Assembly (NCBI GenBank): GCA_002359185.1
Contig: DEML01000098.1
Span: 21,003 to 84,766, forward strand
Direction: 5' to 3'
DNA from: Planctomycetaceae bacterium UBA2671
GTDB taxonomy: Bacteria > Planctomycetota > Planctomycetia > Planctomycetales > Planctomycetaceae
DNA: 63,764 bases
This document shows, one piece after another, positions 34,030 through 46,316 of the stretch. The translations under genes were made by a program, and so were the position numbers. The notes below the pieces were generated by a model. The model worked only from the letters and a program-made list of their open reading frames with translations. It was not told the DNA's origin and searched no databases. Position 1 is the stretch's first letter. Each line of letters opens with the position of its first letter.

Positions 34030-34119
34030 GTAGGGTCCGCTGTGCGGACCAGTCCCTTGTGCATCTAAAATGTTAAGAATCAATCGATCCCGCAATCTGG
34101 TCCGCAAAGCGGACCCTAC
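34030..34119. repeat. paired GTAGGGTCCGC palindromic elements
   Basis: GTAGGGTCCGCTGTGCGGACC (34030-34050) is mirrored by TGGTCCGCAAAGCGGACCCTAC (34098-34119), each containing its own GGTCCGC/GCGGACC hairpin. Together they form a larger inverted repeat around about 47 bases. The element fills the gap between the DUF167 gene and tatD; no gene lies within it. Confidence 0.8.
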
Positions 34120-34156
34120 ATCCAGATTCACATACTAATTATTATATTATTCTCAC

Positions 34157-34945
34157 ATGACTAATCTGCCCCCACTATTCGACACACACGCCCACATGGA
34201 TGAACCTTCGCTGGCGGCGGAGACGGAACAGTTGCTTGCTGCCTCTCAGGAAAACGGCTTGGTTGGAGTCCTCACGATTGGAACAACAGTAGAGAGCAGT
34301 CGTGGTTCGATTGTGTTGGCAGAAAAGCATGAGGGTATTTATGCAGCCGTCGGAATTCATCCGAATTATGTCTCTCAGGCTGGTTCTTCCGACTGGGACA
34401 CAATCGTCGAGTTGGCTCAACACAATTCCGTGAAAGCCATCGGCGAAACCGGGCTGGACCGATACTGGGATCATTCACCGATTGAAACCCAGGTCGATTA
34501 TTTCAAGCGTCATCTGCAGTTGACCCGCGAAACCGGAAAACCGTTTATTGTCCATTGCCGGGATGCCGAGCCGGATGTATTGGAGGTCCTTGAGGCTGAG
34601 CATCTGGAACACGGACCACTTAATGGTGTGATGCACTCCTTTTGCGGTTCAGCCGAGACGGCTCAAAAATGTCTCGACTGGGGTATGATGATTTCATTTT
34701 CCGGAATGCTCACCTTCAAACGAAATGTCGAACTTCGCGAGCTGGCCGCTAGCGTTCCGCAGGATCGAGTACTGGTCGAAACCGATGCCCCCTATCTGGC
34801 ACCGATGCCGTTTCGTGGCAAACGCAATCAACCTGCCTATGTCAAGCATACTGCCGAAGTCCTCGCAGATTGTTACGGTATGAGCTATAAAGAACTCTGC
34901 CTGATAACGACAGCAAACGCGATGCGTTTCCTGAAAATCAAATAA
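34157..34945 (+). CDS. tatD: TatD family metal-dependent DNase
   Basis: 262 residues of the TatD type: FDTHAHMDEP with the HxH pair, IGETGLDRYW, FIVHCRDAEPD, HSFCGSAETA and ETDAPYLAPMPFRGKRNQP. Family members hydrolyse DNA ends or act as D-aminoacyl hydrolases in the cytoplasm. Both metal sites look intact. It is followed by asnS after 33 bases and may share its transcript. The leader lacks a Shine-Dalgarno. Confidence 0.92.
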   Translation: MTNLPPLFDTHAHMDEPSLAAETEQLLAASQENGLVGVLTIGTTVESSRGSIVLAEKHEGIYAAVGIHPNYVSQAGSSDWDTIVELAQHNSVKAIGETGLDRYWDHSPIETQVDYFKRHLQLTRETGKPFIVHCRDAEPDVLEVLEAEHLEHGPLNGVMHSFCGSAETAQKCLDWGMMISFSGMLTFKRNVELRELAASVPQDRVLVETDAPYLAPMPFRGKRNQPAYVKHTAEVLADCYGMSYKELCLITTANAMRFLKIK

Positions 34946-34965
34946 TCTCAAAAGCAACAATCTCC

Positions 34966-34972
34966 AAGGAGG
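34966..34972 (+). promoter_or_regulatory. strong Shine-Dalgarno of asnS
   Basis: AAGGAGG lies six bases before the ATG at 34979. It is a near-perfect anti-16S match and stands out because most starts in this window have little or none. Confidence 0.75.
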
Positions 34973-34978
34973 AAGATC

Positions 34979-36364
<1,386 letters not shown>

Positions 36365-36561
36365 GAGGTTAGAGATTAGGGGTGAGAGGTTAGAGGGCGT
36401 GGTCCCTCCGAGAATGAGTTTAACTTGCCAAGTTGGTTTTAGGGAGTTTTAAGCGTACGTTGATCACAAAAGGATCATTGCCTGTTATCAAAGTTGTTCT
36501 ATCAAGTTTGAATGCGTAAGCACAAAATATCGAACGTGAAGAATGAAAGAAATTCTTAGGT

Positions 36562-37725
36562 TTAAAGGTCGCGGAGAATATCAATCGCGCGCGAGCTTTC
36601 GGAGTTGTGTTTCTTCATGTCATAGAGCCGCCCTCTTAATTCAGGGGGAGGAGGCAGGGCTTCAGTGACATTAGTTTGCGGTCGATAGGCCAGGTCGAAG
36701 AAAAAGGGGAGCATCAGCAGATAACCCATCACCATGATTAGCAGGGGCTGATGAACGACTTCCCAGCGTCGGAAAAGATAAACGGCTCCTACGAGAACGA
36801 GTAGTAACCAGAAACCGCACAGGACCTGAAAGATTAACAACCAGAGCTCATGCACTTTTTCGACCTGGAAATAGGTCACTCCCAGATACAGGCACAACGG
36901 GCTGATGACAATTAACGGGGCCAGGGTTCCCAGTAGTGGAGTTACATCGATCGCCTCTTCATCAATCGTCGCTTCACAAATTATTCCGACAGCAGCAAAT
37001 AATGCTTGAATCAGTCCCAGGATCGCCAACCCGACCACCAATACGTACAGGAGATCGGAATTGATCCAGCTGAAAAGAGAATCATAAATCGTAGTCTCAG
37101 CAGAAATCGACTGAACAGAGACTGTCCCCGGATACTGGACTTTTCCGAGCAGCATGATGGCCAGCCAGAACAATACAATTTCGATGGCTCCGATACCGAT
37201 GGTTTTCCGGTTCCAGCCCCCCAGACTTTGCAGCCAGACGCCTGACTGCGATCTCCGTATCTGCAACCGGGCGAAGATCACCGATGTGATAACCAGTGCC
37301 AGAATCAGAATCGGCAGAATGGCTGAGAGAATCAGGATGCTGTAGAGAGAACCTCGCGGAATGCCGGGGAGCTTTCCGAACTGTTTTTCTCCGTATGCAT
37401 ACAGCAGCCCTGTGATCACCACCTGTCCCACCAGAATGAAATTCCAGTAATACCACGTTGCGTTGTCAAACTCCCAGGGCATGGGAACCGATGTGTGCTT
37501 AATGAGCATGACAATAAAAAATATTGCCGAGCCGAAAAGTGTGAGAATCGCGACAGGAAAAACAACGGGTCGTGCCCACTCCGGCACGAAACGATTGAAA
37601 CGGTTGGCCCGGATCGCCCTGCGGATTTGACTTTGAGAACTTCCTTCCATCCGGCTGGAGGCGAGCTGTAACTCCTGCCGCGTCTGGGCAAGCATTTCTT
37701 CTCGGGAATCTGATGTGTCACTCAT
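36562..37725 (-). CDS. polytopic membrane protein, unknown
   Basis: A 387-residue protein with a polar N-terminus (about 60 residues) and about eight hydrophobic helices (PVVFPVAILTLFGSAIFF, FILVGQVVITGLLYAYG, SILILSAILPILILALV, GAIEIVLFWLAIMLLG, LLYVLVVGLAILGLIQALF, APLIVISPLCLYLG, LLIFQVLCGFWLLLV and LLIMVMGYLLMLPFFF). It ends with a polar tail. I recognise no family. It is convergent with asnS across a 197-base gap containing only a purine-rich run. Confidence 0.6.
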   Translation of the reverse strand: MSDTSDSREEMLAQTRQELQLASSRMEGSSQSQIRRAIRANRFNRFVPEWARPVVFPVAILTLFGSAIFFIVMLIKHTSVPMPWEFDNATWYYWNFILVGQVVITGLLYAYGEKQFGKLPGIPRGSLYSILILSAILPILILALVITSVIFARLQIRRSQSGVWLQSLGGWNRKTIGIGAIEIVLFWLAIMLLGKVQYPGTVSVQSISAETTIYDSLFSWINSDLLYVLVVGLAILGLIQALFAAVGIICEATIDEEAIDVTPLLGTLAPLIVISPLCLYLGVTYFQVEKVHELWLLIFQVLCGFWLLLVLVGAVYLFRRWEVVHQPLLIMVMGYLLMLPFFFDLAYRPQTNVTEALPPPPELRGRLYDMKKHNSESSRAIDILRDL

Positions 37726-37959
37726 GACGACATTTCCTACCCAGCCTGAGGAGTTCCGCTAATCGAAAAGTAGTTCTTTTGATTCCGCTATCATTTCGAA
37801 TAGAGCAATCAATATCGAGCGCAGCACAGGAGACTCACCAGAAATTCACATTCGAACCGAATGCAGGTTTGTCATCAAACAGAACGGGCAATAAGAATTT
37901 GCTGTTCGATAGAGATAGAGAACGAACGGTAAAGCATCCGACCGACAAAGTCGGTCTGG

Positions 37960-38235
37960 TCACCCTGCGGAAGGTTGTGACAACTTGTGTCCGCGAAAGT
38001 ATTTTCGAGTAGACCGGTATAACATATACCCAAAAACAATCGACAGAAGTAAAGACAAAGGTAGCAATATATACAACCAGAATGGCGGTTCAAATCCGTC
38101 TGTGAGTACTACTTTTTTACCATTGACAATAGCATGTTTGTCGAGAGAAAGCACTACAAGAACTGTCGTCGTGAAAACACACGCGCAGGACGTTAAAAAT
38201 GCAGCCAGTTCTAATAAAATATGAAAAGCTCTCAC
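37960..38235 (-). CDS. small two-helix membrane protein
   Basis: 91 residues with two helices, LAAFLTSCACVFTTTVLVVL and FWLYILLPLSLLLSIVFGYML, joined by KHAIVNGKKVVLTDGFEPP. It ends with a basic tail (RSTRKYFRGHKLSQPSAG). The region is AT-rich relative to its surroundings. No family is recognised; the frame is supported mainly by the membrane profile. Confidence 0.5.
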   Translation of the reverse strand: MRAFHILLELAAFLTSCACVFTTTVLVVLSLDKHAIVNGKKVVLTDGFEPPFWLYILLPLSLLLSIVFGYMLYRSTRKYFRGHKLSQPSAG

Positions 38236-38386
38236 CGAATTGCCTTCAAAATTTCAAGTTTGTTCTGTTAAGTTATAACACGATTTTGATTTTTCGTACG
38301 CCTTTCCCAACTCCAATTGACATAGTAATCCAGATAATTGCTTTGGCTGCTTACACTTCCGCGACTTCGCGGACTGCCCTGCAAAA

Positions 38387-39643
38387 TTACTCAAAAGTTC
38401 CTTTGGGATAGGAGCCCTGGTAGGCGAGGGTTGGGCCTGTAAAGAAATCGATTATCATCACTTCTGCTTTTCCGTTCGTGTAGCCCGTTTGGGAGTTTTC
38501 GTTGACGTCGAATCCTGGATTCAGCAGTCGATCTCCATTCTGATCCTGGAATGACTTTACGGAGCCATCGGCCATCAGGACATTGCACTGCCAGGTCTTG
38601 TCGACCTGATGCACGGTGCCCCATGCGGAGATATCTTGCATCCACAAGTGGCCGTCCATGCCGCCGTTTCCGAGGGGTTGGTCTGTTGTCGGCAATAAGT
38701 CCTGGCAGAATGGTCGGTACTGATACTGGGTCAAGTCCTCAGGAACAATGATTTGTTGATCCTGGAACGAGACAAACTGATCGGTCTCAGGATTGTAGTG
38801 GACAGGGCCAGCCGTCATGGTGGCGACCAGAGCGGAGTTTTGTTTCAGATTCCTGCTCTTGAGTGAGTGGGAGAGTTGAGTGATGCTGGTCCCGTCTGCG
38901 ATGAGAGGAATCAGGTTGGATAGTACAGGAGAGCTATCAAGCTTTAAAATTGTCAGTGGACCTGCTGTTGACCCTAGCTGTTTCAAGCCTGTGGGATTAT
39001 TGATGACCTCGTTCCCGGCATCATCTGTTTTCATGCGGAAGTCTGTTCGGACCAGGAACCAACTCGGCACATAATTTGTCAGATATCCTTTGGCCGTGAT
39101 TTCATCGACGATCGCAATTCGTTCTGGGGTCGCACCGGGAATGGAGCCGGAGTCGGCCCTTTGGTCGCCATTGAAGTCGAGTTCAAAATCCTCGCAGAGT
39201 CCCGACAGAGCCCGTTTCTGCAGTTCTTCTGGCAGCAGGCAGTGATTGACCTGTTCTTTGTGGCCAATCAGATCGTTCAATGACTCATTACCTGCCGCTG
39301 CGTTTTCCAGACAGAGTGGAAGCTTGTCGCCTTTGAATGACCAGATTCCTACAGCGTCCAGCCCATCAGCGACAAAACTGTATTTGGTGACATCTCCATC
39401 CCGTAAATAATCATAAGCCCCGGTGCAGAATGCACTATTGGGGTCGATATCCGCAAACGAGTAAAACGCGATTCCCTGATCTCGGAGTACATTCTGGCAG
39501 GAACAGGTGCGAGCTACTGTGCGAGATTTGCGCAAGGCCACGAATGCGAGTGTGGACATCGTGATGACGAGAAAAATAACGACGAGAAATTCGATGCGGG
39601 AAAAACCATTCCGACTGAGTCGTCGATCGATACGGAGAGTCAT
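38387..39643 (-). CDS. prepilin-like (DUF1559-related) protein
   Basis: 418 residues with a type IV pilin-like N-terminus: GFSRIEFLVVIFLVITMSTLAF, keeping the Gly before the cleavage site and the Glu at +5, so a prepilin peptidase should process it. The C-terminus has VLMADGSVKSFQDQNGD and RLLNPGFDVNENS, which resembles the planctomycete DUF1559 family. The middle carries two short cysteine pairs (CSCQ and CLLPEEL). The family forms fimbria-like structures in theory. The gene is monocistronic. Confidence 0.75.
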   Translation of the reverse strand: MTLRIDRRLSRNGFSRIEFLVVIFLVITMSTLAFVALRKSRTVARTCSCQNVLRDQGIAFYSFADIDPNSAFCTGAYDYLRDGDVTKYSFVADGLDAVGIWSFKGDKLPLCLENAAAGNESLNDLIGHKEQVNHCLLPEELQKRALSGLCEDFELDFNGDQRADSGSIPGATPERIAIVDEITAKGYLTNYVPSWFLVRTDFRMKTDDAGNEVINNPTGLKQLGSTAGPLTILKLDSSPVLSNLIPLIADGTSITQLSHSLKSRNLKQNSALVATMTAGPVHYNPETDQFVSFQDQQIIVPEDLTQYQYRPFCQDLLPTTDQPLGNGGMDGHLWMQDISAWGTVHQVDKTWQCNVLMADGSVKSFQDQNGDRLLNPGFDVNENSQTGYTNGKAEVMIIDFFTGPTLAYQGSYPKGTFE

Positions 39644-39742
39644 TAGTCTTGCCTAAAAGATTTGTGCTGTTTTGTAAATCTGCACAACTTAACTGATTTT
39701 CCTGGCAGCCTTATGTGTCTTGACGCGGGTGGCCCGACCTCG

Positions 39743-39773
39743 GGTGGCCCAGATAGCTCCGCTATCTGGGTGG
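39743..39773. repeat. GGTGG-flanked palindrome
   Basis: GGGTGGCCCAGATAGC TCC GCTATCTGGGTGG is a perfect 9-base hairpin (CCAGATAGC/GCTATCTGG). It lies in the 389-base gap between the prepilin-like gene and the methyltransferase gene. A second hairpin follows at 39821. Confidence 0.75.
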
Positions 39774-39820
39774 ACGAAATCCATTAGAGGCTTTCAGCTT
39801 AATTGTGAGTTGTTTAAGAA

Positions 39821-39868
39821 GGATCTTACGGCTGCGCCGCCCCGAAAGAATCTTTCGGGGCCACCCGG
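39821..39868. repeat. CCCCGAAAGA palindrome element, copy 1
   Basis: GGCTGCGCCGCCCCGAAAGA followed by ATCTTTCGGGGCCACCCGG contains a 21-base palindrome CCCCGAAAGA-A-TCTTTCGGGG (39840-39860). The same sequence, with a mirrored centre base, recurs at 48079-48120. The rest of this gap shows nothing. Confidence 0.8.
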
Positions 39869-40032
39869 GAGGAAGCAGGCTTTACGGAATATTATTATCG
39901 AATATTGCAAATTGACTCTGTTTGGTATTTCCTTGATCGAATCACGAAACTACTTGTGACTTCGTCACACCTCCAAACCAGAATCCTGTTAGAATTGAAA
40001 ACTGGCATGCAATTACATTATTGCGACTATGA

Positions 40033-40728
40033 TCATTTGGACGACTTCTCTGCTGTGACTACATATCCCGTTGTGATTGCATCGGTATCGATAAGCATGC
40101 TTAGAAGGTACGTAAATGGCCTCTTTAAATAGAAGACAAACGGTATTATAAAATACGAGGCAATCCGTGCAGACTTGACTTGTGTTTGCCACAGACGAAC
40201 CCAGAGCACATCAATGGCATCAAAATAGGAGTTACGCTCACACACTTGGACATTTTTGAAATCTCTCAGAAGAAACTCCAGTCCAAACCGCATGAATCGA
40301 TAATAGTCATAGGGCCTGTCATGCAATGGGAACATAAAAGGCGTTGTTAGTATTAGTTTTCCATTCTCATTCAGGATGGAATTAATGTTATTAATCGCCA
40401 GATATGGTGAATGCACATGCTCTAAGACCTCGCTCATGATTACGACATCAAAACATTTATTACTAAAGTCGTAGGTGCAAATGTCTCCAACGACATCGGG
40501 GCTACGTTCTCTGTCTATATCAAACGACAAGACCGTAAATCCTTCCTTATTTGCAAAAGTATTTAGTAACTCATTGACTTCTCCACCGGAGCCTATTGTT
40601 AAGACACTCGAATCTCTCGATATCTTAGCAAATTCTTTTGAAAGAAACTCGTAAAGCCCTTTTCGAGACAGCTTCTTTGTCATTCTTGCCAGCTTATTTT
40701 CAGCACTGTTTTTCACTCTGCTTAACAT
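40033..40728 (-). CDS. class I SAM-dependent methyltransferase
   Basis: 231 residues. The SAM-binding loop is VLTIGSGGEVNELL, followed by DIDRERSPDVVGDI with the acidic ribose-binding residue, CFDVVIMSEVLEHVHSP (motif II) and ENGKLILTTPF. A C-terminal segment holds a hydrophobic helix. The gene is clearly richer in A and T than its neighbours. It is flanked by repeats, and nothing adjacent hints at a substrate; methyltransferases of this kind often modify cell-surface sugars. Horizontal acquisition is plausible. Confidence 0.85.
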   Translation of the reverse strand: MLSRVKNSAENKLARMTKKLSRKGLYEFLSKEFAKISRDSSVLTIGSGGEVNELLNTFANKEGFTVLSFDIDRERSPDVVGDICTYDFSNKCFDVVIMSEVLEHVHSPYLAINNINSILNENGKLILTTPFMFPLHDRPYDYYRFMRFGLEFLLRDFKNVQVCERNSYFDAIDVLWVRLWQTQVKSARIASYFIIPFVFYLKRPFTYLLSMLIDTDAITTGYVVTAEKSSK

Positions 40729-40941
40729 ACGGCTATCCGGTTTTTAAGTGAGAGAAGATGCAAAGCAAGTATTCGGCCCCCCGAAGTGCGTAAACTTAAT
40801 GACACATTATAGTGATCAGTTTCGTAAGGTGATTCTTGACGCACCTTTGCCTCGAAGTTATTGAACTGATTCCCTAATGGGCTGGATTCATTATGAAATT
40901 GTCGGGAGTTGATACAGGGCTGTTTATAACAATCCTGGAAA

Positions 40942-40959
40942 GGTGCGTTTAAACGCACC
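40942..40959. repeat. perfect 18-base palindrome
   Basis: GGTGCGTTTAAACGCACC is a perfect inverted repeat in the 247-base gap between the methyltransferase and branching-enzyme genes. There is no T-run of the terminator type, so it is listed as a repeat. The remainder of the gap shows no gene. Confidence 0.6.
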
Positions 40960-40975
40960 CTGCTTTTGATTGTGT

Positions 40976-42895
<1,920 letters not shown>

Positions 42896-43409
42896 AGTAT
42901 GTGGGGTACGTTCATTCTGAATAACTGTTGATCCGATGTTCATAATAATCAGATTCTGTGTGTGTTGCCATGACCTTCGCACAACCAGCCTGGGATGCAG
43001 GCATTTTTTTGTGATCGATCAGGCAAGGTTGCCTTCGCTCCGTATTCAGAAAAATCGTTATTTCTACCGTAGCATCTGTAACATATAGAACAAGAGCAAC
43101 TCTTTAGAGACAAACTTTATCATTCACGAAACTGACCGACAAGACGAACCAATTCGGCATCAGCAAGTGCAATTTACTTGATGGGATCGAGTTATCAAAA
43201 TCCATGCGTTTGAGGATTTTCGAGAGAGTGAATGGCAGGACGAACAGCAGTTGTTGACTGGTCAAACCACTTCTCGGGAATTGCCTCATGTTTTTTAAGA
43301 TTCCAGGGCTCTGCCCTTTTCGATTATTTCAGAACGGCTACACTTCTGGACACATCAAAGATTACTGACGCGTCTTGCAATTAAGAAATCAAACTTTGGA
43401 AATCGCACC
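42896..43409. other. intergenic region between divergent glgB and hppA
   Basis: Just over 500 bases divide the branching-enzyme start from the pyrophosphatase start. I see no third gene, repeat or clear promoter boxes. The frames present are short and lack protein-like composition. Promoters for both genes must lie here. Confidence 0.5.
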
Positions 43410-45455
43410 ATGGACGAACAACTATTGATTTGGATCAGTGTCGCAGCTGGATTACTGGCGTTAGGATTCGCGTTCTGGAAATCCTTGTGGGTCGATAAAC
43501 AGGATTCTGGAAACGAGCGAATGCTGGAAATTGGAGCAGCGATCCGAGTCGGGGCAATGGCATTCTTAAAGAGGGAATACTTTGTGCTCTCCCTCTTTGT
43601 GGTTCTGGTCGCCTTACTGTTGGGGTTGGCCTACAAGGGCGATCAACGTCTCGTCAGTCTCTCGTTTGTTGTTGGGGCGTTCTGTTCGGGTCTGGCGGGA
43701 TATGTCGGTATGCGAATTGCCACCGCTGCAAACATGCGAACAACTCAAGCGGCTAGAAAGAGCCTGAATGATGCCCTGCATGTCGCCTTCTCAGGAGGGA
43801 CAGTCATGGGGATGTCTGTCGTGGGGCTTGGTCTACTGGGGTTGAGCGGGCTGTTTCTCCTATACGTTACGAAGTTTGGAATGGAGATTCCAATTCTGAA
43901 TACGACGGTCCTGCCTATTCTCAGCGGATTTGCGATGGGGGCCAGTTCCATTGCGCTGTTTGCGCGAGTTGGAGGCGGCATTTTTACGAAGGCAGCCGAT
44001 GTTGGAGCCGATCTCGTCGGGAAAGTTGAAGCCGGTATTCCGGAGGATGATCCACGCAACCCCGCGACGATTGCCGATAATGTGGGCGATAACGTGGGCG
44101 ATGTCGCCGGTATGGGAGCAGATCTGTTTGAATCCTATGTTGGCTCGATCATTGGAACAATGGTCCTGGGGGCAGCGGCTCTGTCTGTGGAGTTAGTCAT
44201 CCTGCCGCTGATTCTGGCAGCCTCGGGAATTGTGTTTTCGATCCTCGGAACATTTCTCGTGAGAACGCGGGAAGGTGGAAATCCACAAGCTGCTCTGAAT
44301 GCGGGAACGTTCGGAGCGGCTGGGGGTATGGTCCTGTTTGCCTTTCCTCTCGTCCACTTTTGTGCTCCGGAAACGTTTACTCTCTACGAAGTGACCTATC
44401 AGGCCTCAGGAATTTTCTGGTCCATTGTTGTTGGTTTACTTGCAGGCATCTCGATCGGAATGATTACCGAATACTTCACGGCCGAGAGTCGTGGCCCCGC
44501 CCGCCGTATTGCCGCTCAAAGCCAAACGGGAGCCGCGACGAATATTATAGCGGGTCTGGATGTCGGTCTGATGTCCACAGCCTGGCCTGTGATTGCGTTA
44601 ATCACTGCGGTAATGATTTCGCACTCTCTGGCCGGATTATATGGCATTGCCATCGCGGCTCTGGGGATGCTCGTCACAACAGGAATTCAACTGGCAGTCG
44701 ATGCTTACGGTCCGATTGCCGATAATGCCGGTGGTATTTCGGAAATGGCCGAACTTCCGCCTGAAGTGCGTCAGCGGACTGATAAACTCGATACCGTCGG
44801 GAACACCACCGCTGCGATTGGCAAAGGCTTTGCGATCGGCTCAGCTGCATTAACCGCCCTGGCATTATTTGCCGCTTATCGGGCTCAAACTGGAATTACA
44901 GCGATTGATGTCACAGATCCCAAGGTAACAGCTGGCCTGTTTCTTGGTGGGATGCTACCCTATTTGTTCTCCTCATTTGCGATGGGAGCTGTGGGGCGGG
45001 CTGCCTCCAAAATGATTGAAGAAGTGCGACGACAATTCCGCGAGATCCCAGGTATCATGGAAGGAACCGGTCGCCCGGATTACGCCCGCTGTGTCGACAT
45101 TGCCACGGGAGCCGCGATCCGAGAGATGGCCATCCCCGCTTTACTCGGAATTCTCACACCGATCGCAGTCGGCTTGATCGGTGGACCGGAAATGCTCGGC
45201 GGGTTGCTGGTTGGTGTCACCGTTTCCGGAGTAATGCTCGCCCTCTTCATGGCGAATGCCGGTGGAGCCTGGGACAATGCGAAGAAGCATATTGAAGAAG
45301 GCAACTTTGGCGGCAAAGGCTCGGAGGCACACAAAGCAGCCGTCATCGGCGATACCGTTGGCGATCCCTTCAAAGATACCGCCGGTCCCAGCCTGAATAT
45401 TCTGATCAAACTGATGAGCGTCGTCGCATTGGTCATTGCTCCGTTGCTCGTTTGA
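43410..45455 (+). CDS. hppA: membrane-bound pyrophosphatase (K+-dependent type)
   Basis: 681 residues with about 16 helices. Active-site signatures are DVGADLVGKVEAGIPEDDPRN, then NVGDNVGDVAGMGADLFES and, near the end, AWDNAKKHIEEG with GDTVGDPFKDTAGPSLN. The GNTTAAIGKGFAIGSAA segment has Ala where K+-independent enzymes have Lys, so it should need K+. It couples pyrophosphate hydrolysis to pumping H+ or Na+ across the membrane; the ion cannot be decided here. Confidence 0.95.
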   Translation: MDEQLLIWISVAAGLLALGFAFWKSLWVDKQDSGNERMLEIGAAIRVGAMAFLKREYFVLSLFVVLVALLLGLAYKGDQRLVSLSFVVGAFCSGLAGYVGMRIATAANMRTTQAARKSLNDALHVAFSGGTVMGMSVVGLGLLGLSGLFLLYVTKFGMEIPILNTTVLPILSGFAMGASSIALFARVGGGIFTKAADVGADLVGKVEAGIPEDDPRNPATIADNVGDNVGDVAGMGADLFESYVGSIIGTMVLGAAALSVELVILPLILAASGIVFSILGTFLVRTREGGNPQAALNAGTFGAAGGMVLFAFPLVHFCAPETFTLYEVTYQASGIFWSIVVGLLAGISIGMITEYFTAESRGPARRIAAQSQTGAATNIIAGLDVGLMSTAWPVIALITAVMISHSLAGLYGIAIAALGMLVTTGIQLAVDAYGPIADNAGGISEMAELPPEVRQRTDKLDTVGNTTAAIGKGFAIGSAALTALALFAAYRAQTGITAIDVTDPKVTAGLFLGGMLPYLFSSFAMGAVGRAASKMIEEVRRQFREIPGIMEGTGRPDYARCVDIATGAAIREMAIPALLGILTPIAVGLIGGPEMLGGLLVGVTVSGVMLALFMANAGGAWDNAKKHIEEGNFGGKGSEAHKAAVIGDTVGDPFKDTAGPSLNILIKLMSVVALVIAPLLV

Positions 45456-45472
45456 CCGATCGGATATTGCAT

Positions 45473-45505
45473 AAAAAAACGGGCCTCAACCGAAGTTGAG
45501 CCCCG
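45473..45505 (-). terminator. rho-independent terminator, minus strand
   Basis: On the minus strand GGGGCTCAAC, a TTCG tetraloop and GTTGAGGCCC are followed by G and a run of seven T. It lies 40 bases beyond the pilin-like stop and should terminate that gene. The stable UUCG loop supports a real RNA hairpin. In the plus direction it may also stop hppA, though without a T-run. Confidence 0.85.
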
Positions 45506-45544
45506 AAGCTGGTGCACTCCTGATGCTTCAGCTGTACTTAGATA

Positions 45545-45904
45545 TCAGTTATTAATATCTTTGGGACCTTCGTTCACTGGCATATCGCAAGCAATATCGC
45601 ATTGATCATTGTCGCAATCATCTTGATCATCATCGAATGCGGAACCTCGAGTGTAGGCTTTCAATGCATTATTCCCGCCGTTGCCATCATTTTTGTAGGA
45701 TGAAAATCCACTGTAATAATAGGACTGATTCGAAGTTCCAATTCCATCTCCAATATCATTCAGTTCTGCAACGACCGCCGTCTGGATCGCAGTCAGCCCC
45801 ACAATTAAACCAATAATCAGTATGGTTGCAATGAGCACGAGTTCTGCCGAAATAATGAACCCGTTTTCATCTTGCCATAAGTCTGTCAGAATTTTTTTGA
45901 ACAT
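45545..45904 (-). CDS. Flp-type pilin-like protein with Asp/Cys-rich tail
   Basis: 119 residues from ATG 45904, which has GGGGAG upstream; an upstream frame start at 45970 lacks such a site. The N-terminus is Flp pilin-like: G-F-I-I-S-A-E-L followed by VLIATILIIGLIVGLTAI and QTAVVAELNDIGDGIG, with the Glu at +5. The C-terminus is unusual for a pilin: YTRGSAFDDDQDDCDNDQCD and IACDMPVNEG, rich in Asp and Cys. No tad genes are adjacent. It is closed by the terminator at 45473. Confidence 0.75.
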   Translation of the reverse strand: MFKKILTDLWQDENGFIISAELVLIATILIIGLIVGLTAIQTAVVAELNDIGDGIGTSNQSYYYSGFSSYKNDGNGGNNALKAYTRGSAFDDDQDDCDNDQCDIACDMPVNEGPKDINN

Positions 45905-46316
45905 TGTCCGTCTCCCCAAAGCAGTGTGCGATTTTTGAAACATCTTGCAGAAAAGCCATAAGGCACACAACGTGCCAAATGTGCGATTATTTCTGGGAAA
46001 ATGATGTTCAAAAATTTGACAATCTCAAACCGTTATGAATTTACATTCTTCAGTAAACGTCGATTTCGAGTGGGTTAGTCTCAGCTTCAGTCTGCGGAAT
46101 TGCACTAAGTATATATAATGCATTGGTTTGCGGAAAAAGCTATTGCAGGAGAAGATGTAATCCCTCTACAGGTAGGTTGGCTCTAGTATGAAGGAGAAGA
46201 CTTTCTGAACGGAGATCCATTCAATGCTGTGTTTCTCTGAAGCATCGTCGACAGTTCAAAATGATGATTTCCGGGAGCGCAGTCAGTCTGATCAGAAACC
46301 ACCCTCTGAACGACCG
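45905..46316. other. intergenic region
   Basis: About 410 bases between the pilin start and the end of the rRNA methylase gene, both on the minus strand. The open frames inside are fragments with no protein-like signal. The pilin promoter should lie near 45950-46100. Confidence 0.45.

Noticed and set aside
38080..38115. tRNA T-arm-like GGTTCAAATCCG
   Set aside because: It lies inside the minus-strand small membrane protein gene, and no cloverleaf can be formed around it.
40722..40958. 78-residue minus-strand ORF before the methyltransferase
   Set aside because: It runs over the palindrome and repeat-rich gap, has no ribosome site and lacks protein-like composition.
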